Below are positions 23,132 to 31,763 of a DNA stretch of 64,000 nt, piece after piece. The DNA is from Gemmatimonadota bacterium (GTDB lineage Bacteria; Gemmatimonadota; Gemmatimonadetes; Gemmatimonadales; Gemmatimonadaceae). The translations under genes were made by a program, and so were the position numbers. The DNA lies in assembly GCA_016714015.1 (NCBI GenBank), contig JADJNZ010000005.1, positions 248,001 through 312,000 of the forward strand. Reading direction: 5' to 3'. Positions within the stretch are counted from its first letter, which is position 1. Each line of letters opens with the position of its first letter. The notes beneath the pieces were generated by a model that made no database searches, was not told the origin of the DNA, and worked only from the letters and a program-made list of their open reading frames with translations.

Positions 23132-25141
23132 TCAGCGGTGCGCGTGGGTCTTCGCGCGCGGTCGGCGCTGCATCGACGGCGGCGTGCTCTGGCCGGTGGA
23201 CCGGCCGACGCCGTGGATCTCCCCGTCGATCGAGAACTGGCGCACGAGTCCGAGCATCACGGCCGACTGGCCGCTCAGCTCCTCGGCCGCGGCGGCCGAT
23301 TCCTCGGCGTTCGCCGCGGTGGACTGCGTGATCTGGTTCACCCGCGAGATCGCCGTGGCCACCTCGCTGACGGCGACCGTCTGCTCGGCGGTCGCGGCGG
23401 CGATCCCCTCCACGGCCTCGCTGACCTCCTCCACACGCTGGGCGATCGTGTCGAGCTGGGCGCGGACCTGGGTATTGAGCGTGACGCCGCGCGACGAGCT
23501 CTCGAGCGAACGCTCGATGAGCACCGCCGTCTGCTGCGCCGACTCCTTGCTGCGGAGGGCCAGGGCGCGGACCTCCTCGGCGACGACCGCGAAGCCGCGA
23601 CCCGCATCGCCCGCACGAGCGGCCTCGACCGCGGCATTGAGCGCGAGCAGGTTCGTCTGGAAGGCGATCTCCTCGATCGACTTCAGGATGCGCGCCGTCG
23701 CGTCGGCGGACTGGCGGATCTCGCTGATCGCGCCCGAGAGCTCCTCCATGCGCGCGACGCCGGTGCGCGTGTCGCCGCGCGTACGCTCCATCGCCGTCCG
23801 GGCATGCTCGGCGTGGGTCGCGTTGGTGCGCGTGCGCTCGTCGAGTTCGTGCAACCCGGAGGCCGCGCGCTCGAGCTCGGTGGCCTGGGTCGAACTGCCG
23901 TCGGCGAGGTGCTGGCCGCCCGAGGCGACCTGCGCCGAGGCCGCCGAGACCTGCTCGGCCGCGCTCTCCACTTCGCGGAGTGCGTCGGCGAGGTGCGAGA
24001 TGGCGAGGTTCACGGCGGCGTTGAGCTCGCGGAACTCCCCGACCCCCTCGGCCATGATGCGCACGGAGAGGTCCCGGTCGGCGACGCGCTGGAGGACCCG
24101 CGAGGTCTCCTGGAGCGGCTCGGCGACGGCGACGAGGGTCGCGTTGAGCCCCTCGGCGAGCGTGCGGTAGCTGCCGGCGAACTGCTGCGGATCGACCCGA
24201 TGCTCGAGGCGGCCGTCCCGGGCCGCCGCGACGAGGCCGCTCGCCGCATCGACGAGCGCGTGGAGCGTGAGGCGCGACCGTTCCGCGGACTGCGCGGTCT
24301 CGATGACCGCATCCTGCACATGATCGAGCGCATCGGCGAGCTCGCCCGCCTGGTTGCGCGCCGCGGCGGCGATCTCCCGCTTCTGGATGCGGATCGGCGT
24401 GTCGAGACGACCCTCGGCCAGTGCGATCACGGCGTCACGCACGGCGGGGATCTGCCGGTGCTGCACGTCGCCCATCCACTCGAGGACGCGGGCGATCATG
24501 GCCGTGAGTTGGGCCGCGGTCCAGCGCGCGAGCCCGATGCACAGGAGGATGATCACCGGGATGCCGACGAGGAAGAGGAGGCGGAGGCTCGTGTACGAGG
24601 CCGTCGCCGCGGCGTATTCCTCGCCGGCGACGCGCACCTGCAGGTCGATGAGCGCGGTGACGTCGGAGGAGACGGGGTCGATCGCCGGGTAGAGCTCATG
24701 CTCGGCGAACGCCGAGAGCCCGCCGGCGTCGCGGGTGTCGAGCAGGACGAGCGCCCGGTCGATCGCCCGGTTCGCCGTCTCCGTCGTGAGGGTCGCCTTC
24801 GCGAGGAGTCCCTTCTCCTCGTCCGTCAGCCACGTGGACGAGTACACCTTCATCGCGCTGTCGATCGTCGTACGCGCCTTGCGGATGGTATTGGCGCCGT
24901 CCTCGTAGGTCACCGTTCCGGCGCGGACCTTGTGGACGTTGTCCACGATCGCGACGGCGTAGGCATCGGCGACGACCTTGAGTTGCTGGAGCGGGACCAC
25001 GCGATCGGCGTAGATGGTCGCGGCGCGGGCCTGGATGCCGGCCATCGAGGTGAGGGTCACGATGCCGATCGCGGCGATCATCGCGATGAGGACACCGAAT
25101 GCGAGCGAGACGCGCGTGCTGACCTTGAGGTGCTGGAGCAT
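23132..25141 (-). CDS. Methyl-accepting chemotaxis protein with four-helix-bundle sensor
   Basis: A 669-residue chemoreceptor. Helix 1 (about 14-35) is followed by a periplasmic 4HB_MCP-type sensor of about 150 residues (RVVPLQQLKVVADAYAVAIVD...). A second helix (about 187-207), a HAMP-like region, a second HAMP-like repeat near residue 330, and the signalling domain follow. The signalling tip is EIAFQTNLLALNAAVEAARAGDAGRGFAVVAEEVRALA. The start MLQHLKVSTRVSL at 25141 gives a normal N-terminus. The C-terminal 30 residues are low-complexity with no CheR-binding pentapeptide. The upstream 280 bp (25142-25422) hold no gene and no promoter that I can defend. Confidence 0.92.
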   Translation of the reverse strand: MLQHLKVSTRVSLAFGVLIAMIAAIGIVTLTSMAGIQARAATIYADRVVPLQQLKVVADAYAVAIVDNVHKVRAGTVTYEDGANTIRKARTTIDSAMKVYSSTWLTDEEKGLLAKATLTTETANRAIDRALVLLDTRDAGGLSAFAEHELYPAIDPVSSDVTALIDLQVRVAGEEYAAATASYTSLRLLFLVGIPVIILLCIGLARWTAAQLTAMIARVLEWMGDVQHRQIPAVRDAVIALAEGRLDTPIRIQKREIAAAARNQAGELADALDHVQDAVIETAQSAERSRLTLHALVDAASGLVAAARDGRLEHRVDPQQFAGSYRTLAEGLNATLVAVAEPLQETSRVLQRVADRDLSVRIMAEGVGEFRELNAAVNLAISHLADALREVESAAEQVSAASAQVASGGQHLADGSSTQATELERAASGLHELDERTRTNATHAEHARTAMERTRGDTRTGVARMEELSGAISEIRQSADATARILKSIEEIAFQTNLLALNAAVEAARAGDAGRGFAVVAEEVRALALRSKESAQQTAVLIERSLESSSRGVTLNTQVRAQLDTIAQRVEEVSEAVEGIAAATAEQTVAVSEVATAISRVNQITQSTAANAEESAAAAEELSGQSAVMLGLVRQFSIDGEIHGVGRSTGQSTPPSMQRRPRAKTHAHR

Positions 25142-25422
25142 GGTCTTTCCGGAGATCAGGTTCACCGACGGCGGAGCGGGAGTACGGTGCAGCGCCTCAA
25201 CTCGCGCGACCGTGCGCAACAGATTCGCAGGGGAGCGGCGAAAAGAGAAACGACACTGTCACGGAATCACACTGCTAGTCTGGCACGCAGTGAGACCCAC
25301 AGCCTGGCCCAACCGGCGGTCGCACCACCGGTGAACGGGTTTCCCTGATTGTCGGTCCGCCCTGCCCGAACCTTGAGAGGACCGCGCCGGCGGCGCGGCG
25401 GCGCCCGCCCGGGGGATCGGGG

Positions 25423-25968
25423 TCAGGGGAGCAGGCGGAGCCGCTCCACGGTGCCGGTCAGCGAGTCGCCGCCGAGGTCGAGGAAGAGCTGCCCCTCGGT
25501 CACCGTGAGGGAGAAGGCCATGCGGCGCTCGAGGCGAGCGGCGAGCTCGCCGAGCAGTGCCCGGTCCATGGCGAAGACCTCGATGGACTCGGCGCGGTGG
25601 ATCCGCTGCCCCTCGTAGCCGAGGAAGAGGAGGCGCGGCTCCTTGTGCGTGTAGAGGGCGACGCGAGGGCTGGCCTTGGAGGCCTTGTGGAGACGCGCGG
25701 CGTCGGGTGCCCCGACCTCGATCCAGCTGCGCCAGGCGCCGGTCAGGTCCTTCACGAGCAGCGGCGGGTCCTCGGGGTCGGAGATGCCCCCCTTGGAGAA
25801 GGCGATGCCGTCCACGTACTCGAGGCAGTACGCGAGCACGCGCGTGAGGAGATACTCCTCGCTCTCGGATGGATGGCAGGCCGCCTTGATCGCGATCTGT
25901 TCATAGACGCCGCGGTCGACGTCATTGAGCGCGACGTCGAACGTATAGAGGGTGGCCGTGAGTGCCAT
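25423..25968 (-). CDS. YaeQ-family protein
   Basis: A 181-residue cytoplasmic protein. Family blocks are present: MALTATLYTFDVALNDVDRGVYE, HPSESEEYLLTRVLAYCLEY, FSKGGISDPEDPPLLVKDLTG, WIEVGAPDAARLHKASK and FLDLGG near the end. YaeQ proteins adopt a PD-(D/E)XK nuclease-like fold (Glu/Asp and Lys in the central block), but their role is not settled. Divergent from the small gene at 26116. Confidence 0.93.
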   Translation of the reverse strand: MALTATLYTFDVALNDVDRGVYEQIAIKAACHPSESEEYLLTRVLAYCLEYVDGIAFSKGGISDPEDPPLLVKDLTGAWRSWIEVGAPDAARLHKASKASPRVALYTHKEPRLLFLGYEGQRIHRAESIEVFAMDRALLGELAARLERRMAFSLTVTEGQLFLDLGGDSLTGTVERLRLLP

Positions 25969-26115
25969 CGCGGAAAGGTAGCGCGGCCTCGTGGGTCCGA
26001 CCCAGTGCGGCCCGGAGCGAGCCGGGGCGCGAATGCAAGGGCGAAGTCGTGTCGTCGGCGCAACATCTGAGGCCCGGGACCGAGTATCTTTCGAGTCCAC
26101 TCACGCGGGCAGCTG

Positions 26116-26409
26116 ATGATCCAGGGATTCGAGTTCAACGACGCCGGGCGCACCTATACGTGCACGGTGGAGGAGCGGAAGGGCGCGGGCGAGTCGTGGT
26201 GGTGGTTCGCCGTGTCGGGCGACGGGCAGCGCTACGCGCCTTTCGTGGCCGCGAAGAGCGACACCCGCTCGTCGGTGCAGGAGCGCGTCGTCGCCTTCTA
26301 TCTGAATCGCCTCTTCCAGCTGACGCAGCCGACGCGTCGCGGCTCGCACTGGGGCAAGCGCCCCGACCCGAAGCCGGCCGCGCCGGCGGCGGAGCTCCCG
26401 CCCTCGTAG
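26116..26409 (+). CDS. Small protein of unknown function
   Basis: A 97-residue protein that I do not recognise as a named family. The first 70 residues are a compact domain (FEFNDAGRTYTCTVEERKG, SWWWFAVSGDGQRYAPF, VQERVVAFYLNRLFQL), and the last 27 are a basic Pro/Ala-rich tail. No export signal. Codon use and the divergent position relative to YaeQ support a real gene. The gap to the following gene is about 110 bp. Confidence 0.65.
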   Translation: MIQGFEFNDAGRTYTCTVEERKGAGESWWWFAVSGDGQRYAPFVAAKSDTRSSVQERVVAFYLNRLFQLTQPTRRGSHWGKRPDPKPAAPAAELPPS

Positions 26410-26518
26410 TCCCCGGTCAGTGGATGGATCCGGCGCGCTCGCTCCCTCCCGGGGGCGAGCGCGCTGGACTTTCCGGCTGTCGGCGGGAGATTCCTCGGGG
26501 AACCCTTCCCGAGTGCCC

Positions 26519-29500
26519 ATGTCCCGCCACATCGCGCCCCGTCGCCGGATCGCCGCTCCGGTCCTCTCCGCGCTCGTCGTCCTCGCGGCCGCCGGGGCCG
26601 TTGCGCCGCTGGTCGCGCCCCTGGTCGCGCAGGCGCCGCTCCCGGCCAATGCGATCCACGGTCCGCGGTGGCGCCACATCGGTCCCTTCAGGGCCGGCCG
26701 CACCAAGAGCGCCGTTGGCGTGGCGCAGCAGCCGAACGTCTTCTACATGGCGCCCACCAACGGCGGCGTCTGGAAGACGAACGACTACGGGCGCACCTGG
26801 AACCCGATCTTCGACGCGATGGCGAGCGGGTCGATCGGTGCGGTGGAGGTGGCGCCCTCCGACCCGAACGTCATCTACGTCGGCAGCGGCGAAGGGCTCC
26901 AGCGGCCCGACCTCTCGACAGGCGACGGGCTCTACCGCTCGAACGACGCGGGGAAGACCTGGGAGCACCTCGGCCTCCGCGACGGGCAGCAGATCCCGCG
27001 CATCGCGATCGACCCGACCAATCCCGACCGCATCCTCGTCGCGGTGCTCGGGCATCCCTACGGCCCCAACTCCGAGCGCGGCATCTACCGGTCGGTGAAC
27101 GGCGGGCGCTCGTTCGAGAAGGTCCTCTACAAGGACGAGAACACAGGCGGTGCCGACGTGCTCTTCGCCCCGAACGACCCGAACACCGTCTACGCGGTGC
27201 TCTGGGAGGCGCGGCAGGGCCCGTGGGAGAACGCGGCGTGGAGCGGCCCTAACTCGGGGCTGTTCAAGAGCACCGACGGCGGCACGACCTGGACGCAGCT
27301 CGCCGGCGGCCTCCCGACCACGGCGGAGGGACTCGGCCGCATCGGCATCGGGATCAGCCCGAGCGATCCGCGCCGCATCTACATCACGGCGACGGCGGGC
27401 GCGAAGGGTGGCATCTACCGGAGCGACGACGCCGGGGCGAGTTGGGTGCGCACCACGGCGGACAGCCGCTTCTTCGGTCGCGGGGACGACTTCGCGTCGA
27501 TCACGGTGGACCCGCGCGACGCGAACACGCTGTACACGATGAATGTCGTCTCTTGGAAGAGCACCGACGGCGGCTATACGTGGAAGAGCCTGCGCGGCGC
27601 GCCGGGCGGCGACGACTACCAGCGGCTCTGGATCAACCCGAACCATCCGGGGATCATGCTCCTCGTCGCCGACCAGGGGGCGGTGGTGACGGTGAACGGC
27701 GGCGAGACCTGGAGTTCGTGGTACAACCAGGGCACGGCGCAGTTCTATCACGTCACGGCGGACAACGACTGGCCGTACCACGTGTGCGGCGGCCAGCAGG
27801 AGTCGGGCTCCGCCTGCGTGCGGAGCCGGGGCAACGACGGCAGCATCACGTATCGTGATTGGCGGCCGGTGGCCGGGAGCGAGTACAGCTACGTCGCGCC
27901 GGATCCGCTCGACCCCAACATCCTCTATGGCGGGACGGTCGTGCGGTTCGATCGCCGCACGGGACAGGCGCAGAACGTGAGTCCCAACGCGGGACGCGGG
28001 CGCGGCGCAGCGGGGGCCGGCCCCGACTACTTCCGCGGCATCCGCACGATGCCGATCCTCTTCTCGCCGATCAACCCGCGCAAGCTCTACTACGGCACCA
28101 ACGTCGTGTGGGAGACGGTGAACGGCGGCAAGACCTGGAAGCGGTTGAGCGACGACCTCTCGCGCGAGACATGGGAGGTGCCGGCGAGCGTGGGCAAGTA
28201 CCGCGACACGCCCGCCGCGAGACCCACGCGCCGCGGCGTGGTGTACACCATCGCGCCGAGCCCGGTGGACTCGAACACGATCTGGGCGGGGACCGATGAC
28301 GGGTTGATCCACGTCACGCGCAACGGCGGTCGCACCTGGACGAACGTCACGCCGCCGCAACTCGCGCCCTGGTGGAAGGTCTCCATCATGGACGCGTCGC
28401 ACTTCGACGCGAACACGGCGTATGCGGCGGTGAACACCTTCCGGCTCGACGACCTGCGCCCGCACCTGTTTCGCACGCGCGATGGCGGCCGCACCTGGAC
28501 CGAGATCGTCACCGGCATGGCGACCGATGCGCCGACGAACACGATCAAGGAGGACCCGAAGCGGCGCGGGCTGCTCTTCGCCGGCACCGAGAACCTCACC
28601 TGGTTCTCCACCGACGACGGCGACCACTGGCAGCCGCTCCGGCTCAACATGCCGGCGATCTCCATCCGCGACCTCATCATCAAGGACGACGACCTCGTCG
28701 TCGGCACGCACGGGCGCGGGTTCTGGATCCTCGACGACATCAGCGCACTGCGGCAGTGGGATGCGGCGAGCGCGTCGGCGGCGTTCACGCTCTTCAAGCC
28801 GGCCACGGCGACGCGCGTGCGGTACTCGATGTACACCGACACCCCGATCCCGCCGGACGAACCGCGCGCCGAGAACCCGCCTGACGGCGCGGTGATCGAC
28901 TACCACCTGTCGCGCGATGCGCAGCGGGTGACGCTCGAGATCGTCGATGCGGCGGGGCGCGTGCTCCGCACGTTCTCGAGCGAGGATCCGACGCCCGCGC
29001 CTGCCGACGCGGGCAACGCGCCGTGGTACTGGTTCCGCCCCGCGGCGGCCCCGTCGAAGCGGGCGGGCATCCAGCGGTTCGTGTGGGACCTGCACTACGC
29101 CCGGCCGACGACCGACTGTTCGCTCCCGATCTCGGCGACGCCCTTCAACACGAAGTGCGAACCCGAGGGTCCGTGGGTGATGCCGGGGACGTACACGGCG
29201 CGGCTCACCGTGGACGGTGCGGTGCAGACGAAGACCTTCACGGTGCGGATGGACCCGCGCGTGCGCACGCCGATGGCCGCGCTCAAGCAGCAGCACGACC
29301 TCTCGGTCGCGCTCTACGACGCGATGCTCGAGGGCCGGGCGCTGGCGGAGTCGCTGCGGGCGAAGGGCGAGCAGGCGCTCGCGACGGAGGTCGAGCGGGC
29401 GGCGGCGTCGCACTCCGCCGTGATCGACGCGCTGCAGGATGCGGATGCGGTGCCGACCGATGCGATGGTCGCGGCGGCGACCGAGCGGCTGGCGGCGTGG

Positions 29501-29533
29501 CGCGCGCTCAAGGCTAGGGCCGGGCGTTCCTGA
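26519..29533 (+). CDS. Exported VPS10/sortilin-like BNR-repeat propeller protein
   Basis: A 1004-residue secreted protein annotated in relatives as glycosyl hydrolase or WD40/YVTN/BNR-like. The signal peptide ends near LVAQAPL (about residue 40). The body is built of repeated S/N-x-D-x-G-x-T-W Asp-box motifs (NDYGRTW, NDAGKTW, STDGGTTW, NGGKTW, RDGGRTW), giving two beta-propellers to about residue 740. It ends with an Ig/FnIII-like region and a short helical tail. No glycosidase catalytic pair can be pointed to, so an enzymatic role is uncertain. Its last 20 bases overlap the end of the convergent GH53 gene. Confidence 0.88.
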   Translation: MSRHIAPRRRIAAPVLSALVVLAAAGAVAPLVAPLVAQAPLPANAIHGPRWRHIGPFRAGRTKSAVGVAQQPNVFYMAPTNGGVWKTNDYGRTWNPIFDAMASGSIGAVEVAPSDPNVIYVGSGEGLQRPDLSTGDGLYRSNDAGKTWEHLGLRDGQQIPRIAIDPTNPDRILVAVLGHPYGPNSERGIYRSVNGGRSFEKVLYKDENTGGADVLFAPNDPNTVYAVLWEARQGPWENAAWSGPNSGLFKSTDGGTTWTQLAGGLPTTAEGLGRIGIGISPSDPRRIYITATAGAKGGIYRSDDAGASWVRTTADSRFFGRGDDFASITVDPRDANTLYTMNVVSWKSTDGGYTWKSLRGAPGGDDYQRLWINPNHPGIMLLVADQGAVVTVNGGETWSSWYNQGTAQFYHVTADNDWPYHVCGGQQESGSACVRSRGNDGSITYRDWRPVAGSEYSYVAPDPLDPNILYGGTVVRFDRRTGQAQNVSPNAGRGRGAAGAGPDYFRGIRTMPILFSPINPRKLYYGTNVVWETVNGGKTWKRLSDDLSRETWEVPASVGKYRDTPAARPTRRGVVYTIAPSPVDSNTIWAGTDDGLIHVTRNGGRTWTNVTPPQLAPWWKVSIMDASHFDANTAYAAVNTFRLDDLRPHLFRTRDGGRTWTEIVTGMATDAPTNTIKEDPKRRGLLFAGTENLTWFSTDDGDHWQPLRLNMPAISIRDLIIKDDDLVVGTHGRGFWILDDISALRQWDAASASAAFTLFKPATATRVRYSMYTDTPIPPDEPRAENPPDGAVIDYHLSRDAQRVTLEIVDAAGRVLRTFSSEDPTPAPADAGNAPWYWFRPAAAPSKRAGIQRFVWDLHYARPTTDCSLPISATPFNTKCEPEGPWVMPGTYTARLTVDGAVQTKTFTVRMDPRVRTPMAALKQQHDLSVALYDAMLEGRALAESLRAKGEQALATEVERAAASHSAVIDALQDADAVPTDAMVAAATERLAAWRALKARAGRS

Positions 29534-30662
29534 GCTGGAACCGGGCGGCGGCGGGGAGGATCATGCCATTCACGTCGAAGAGCGCGAGCGACCCGCCGCC
29601 CCACATGAAGATGCCCGGCACGACGATCGCCTCGGGATACCACCAGACGACGCCGATGCCGTGCCCATTGGGCGTGGCGTCCACCGCGGCGATCACGTCG
29701 CGGAGGAAGGTGGCCTGGCCGTCGGCGGTCCGCGGCCACGCCCAGGGCGACGGGAGGGCACCCGACGGCACCCAGTCGTCGCGCCACGGATAGGACGTCT
29801 CGACGACCATGATGTCCTTGCCGTAGCGGTTCGCCGTCGCGGTGAGGTTGTCGCGCAGCTGCTGGATGGTGCCGTGCCACCACGGGTAGTAGCTGAGTCC
29901 GATGAGGTCGAACGGGACGTTCTGCGCCTGCACGAGATCGTAGAACCACTGCGTCCCGCCGATGCTCGCGCCCCCCGAGTAGTGGATCATGACGCGCACC
30001 GAGTCGGCGGCGGTGGTCGCGGTGCGCACGCCGCGGACGCCGGCACGCACCAGGCGCCCGAAGTCGGCGAACGAAGTGGAATCGCTGTCCCCCGCGCCAC
30101 CGATGCGACCCACGGGCCACAGCAGGCCCGCGTCGATCTCGTTCCCGACCTGCACGATGCGTGGAACGACGCCTTCGACGCGGAGCGTGTCCATCACCTG
30201 CTTCGTGTAGCGCTCGACCTGCGCCTCGAGCGAATCGATGCCGAGCCCGGCCCACGCGGCCGGCGTGACCTGGTGCGCGGGATCGGCCCAGGTGTCGGAG
30301 TAATGGAAGTCGAGCAGGAGTTGCGCGCCGCTCGCCTGCACGCGCTTCGCGAGGGCGATGGTGTAGGACAGGTCGTTGACCTGCACCTCGTCGCCATTGG
30401 GCGAGAGGAAGAGGCGCAGCCGGAAGAGGTTCGCGCCGTGGAGCCGCAGGGCCGCGATCGCATTCGAGACGCCGGCTGACGTGCGGTAGGTCGCGCCAGC
30501 CTGCTCGAGCCGCGTGAGTGCGGAGATGTCGCCGCCGAGCAGGAGGGGCGGCAGCACGGGCCCCGGGCCGATCGGGCCGCCGTTGTCCGGGCCGTCGGCG
30601 CTGCAGGCGGTGGTGCAGACGGTGGCGATGACGAGCGCGAGGGAGGCGATGCGCACGGTCAC
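29514..30662 (-). CDS. Lipoprotein GH53 arabinogalactan endo-beta-1,4-galactanase
   Basis: Cleaves beta-1,4-galactan side chains of pectin-type polysaccharides. From a GTG at 30662 it has 382 residues. The lipoprotein signal ends in TTAC (about Cys20), then a Gly/Pro linker, then a GH53 TIM barrel. Landmarks: GGDISALTRLEQAGATY, LRLFLSPNG, DFHYSDTWADPAHQ, the acid/base Glu in QVGNEID, YYPWWHGT, and the nucleophile Glu in VVETSYPW. The GTG six bases downstream (30656) is an equally possible start. It lies 17 bases after the Cdd1-type gene on the same strand. Confidence 0.92.
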   Translation of the reverse strand: MTVRIASLALVIATVCTTACSADGPDNGGPIGPGPVLPPLLLGGDISALTRLEQAGATYRTSAGVSNAIAALRLHGANLFRLRLFLSPNGDEVQVNDLSYTIALAKRVQASGAQLLLDFHYSDTWADPAHQVTPAAWAGLGIDSLEAQVERYTKQVMDTLRVEGVVPRIVQVGNEIDAGLLWPVGRIGGAGDSDSTSFADFGRLVRAGVRGVRTATTAADSVRVMIHYSGGASIGGTQWFYDLVQAQNVPFDLIGLSYYPWWHGTIQQLRDNLTATANRYGKDIMVVETSYPWRDDWVPSGALPSPWAWPRTADGQATFLRDVIAAVDATPNGHGIGVVWWYPEAIVVPGIFMWGGGSLALFDVNGMILPAAARFQLRNARP

Positions 30663-30679
30663 GCGAGAAGGCCAGCCCC

Positions 30680-30964
30680 TCACCGGGTCTCCAGCGCGCG
30701 CTTCCGTTCGGGCGTGTAGTGCCACCACGGATGCGGCGGCGCGCCTTCCATGAACCGCACCGCCGAGATGAAGCAGTCGATGAGGCATGGATCCTGTCGC
30801 ACGCCGGCGCAGGCGTTGCTCTCGGCATACAACTCGTACGGATCGCGGCCGACGAGTTGGCGCGGCTCGTGGATCCCGATCGCCCGCAGGTCGCCGGCGA
30901 TCGACTTCCCGATGTTGGGGATCTGCTCGAGGGTGCGCGCCTGGGCGGCGGTCTTGGCCTTCAT
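30680..30964 (-). CDS. Cdd1-type helix-hairpin-helix protein
   Basis: A 94-residue protein of the Cdd1/pathogenicity-locus family. LEQIPNIGKSIAGDLRAIGI is a helix-hairpin-helix, followed by GRDPYELYAESNACAGVRQDPCLIDCFISAVRFM and the C-terminal HPWWHYTPERKR. HhH motifs usually bind DNA without sequence specificity. The biological role is not known to me. Probably co-transcribed with the GH53 gene, though no functional link is apparent. Confidence 0.9.
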   Translation of the reverse strand: MKAKTAAQARTLEQIPNIGKSIAGDLRAIGIHEPRQLVGRDPYELYAESNACAGVRQDPCLIDCFISAVRFMEGAPPHPWWHYTPERKRALETR

Positions 30965-31029
30965 GATCGCAGGATAGGCCGGGTCGCGATGCGGCGCCAG
31001 CGTGCGCGTTCGTCTAGCCGCGCTCCCGC

Positions 31030-31710
31030 ATGGGGGCTACCATAGGGTGCCGCCGCACGTCTCCTCCCGAACGCCGTTCCCGACCCCCCATCCTGACCGC
31101 ACGTACGAGCCCCACCCCGCTCACGATCGTGAACGTCGGCTACCGCTCCACCAACTTCTGGGTGGTGAGCGCCGGGCGGTCGCGCCTGCTGGTGGACCTC
31201 GGCTGGCCCGGCATGATCGACGAACTGACGCACGCCCTGCAGCGCGCCGACATCCCGCTCGCCGAGGTCCGGCACGGCTTCGCGACGCACTATCACATCG
31301 ATCATGCCGGTGCGGCGCAGGACCTGAAGGAGCGCGGGATGTCGCTCGTGGTCTGGGAGCCGCAGGTCGCCGCGATCGCGGCGATGAAGCGGCACATCAA
31401 GCCGGCGGACCACTACGCGGAGATCATGCCGGCGGGGAATGTCGTGAAGCGGTGCGAGGAGTCGCGGGCATGGCTCGCGACGCTCGGGATCGCGGGCGAG
31501 GTGGTGCCGACCCCTGGCCATTCGGACGACAGCGTGTCGTTGGTGCTCGACTCGGGCGAGTGCTTCACGGGCGACCTCACGCGGGAGTCGATGATCGGCG
31601 AGGAGGATCCCGCCGTGGTCGCGGCGAGCTGGGCGCGGTTGCGCGCCCTCGGGGCACGCACGGTGCACGGCGGCCACGGCCGCGTGTACGCCCTGCCACC
31701 GCCACCGTGA
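31030..31710 (+). CDS. MBL-fold metallo-hydrolase
   Basis: Zinc-dependent hydrolase of the metallo-beta-lactamase superfamily. Ligands are in THYHIDHAG (HxHxDH), then PTPGHSDDS, GDLTRE and a terminal GGHGR. The predicted 226 residues start at ATG 31030, but homologues usually begin close to PLTIVNVGYRSTNFW. The first 30 basic residues may therefore be untranslated, and a start nearer 31100-31130 (for example GTG 31129) is possible. Substrate unknown. The upstream neighbour is divergent. Confidence 0.85.
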   Translation: MGATIGCRRTSPPERRSRPPILTARTSPTPLTIVNVGYRSTNFWVVSAGRSRLLVDLGWPGMIDELTHALQRADIPLAEVRHGFATHYHIDHAGAAQDLKERGMSLVVWEPQVAAIAAMKRHIKPADHYAEIMPAGNVVKRCEESRAWLATLGIAGEVVPTPGHSDDSVSLVLDSGECFTGDLTRESMIGEEDPAVVAASWARLRALGARTVHGGHGRVYALPPPP

Positions 31711-31763
31711 GGACCACGATCTCCGTGTCCCCCGTCGCCCCCACCCTTCCCGCGATCCCCACG

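Noticed and set aside
25142..25422. Possible sigma54 element (TGGCACG near 25282) upstream of the second chemoreceptor
   Set aside because: The matching GC half (TTGC) is absent at the right distance, and the orientation does not fit the gene.
26417..29413. 998-residue open frame on the minus strand opposite the propeller protein
   Set aside because: Low-complexity Arg/Val/His composition and complete overlap with a well-supported gene on the other strand.
31002..31763. Extending the PD40-amidohydrolase upstream to 31002
   Set aside because: The extension is Arg/Ala-rich, overlaps the MBL gene in another frame, and the Met at 31764 gives a normal signal peptide.
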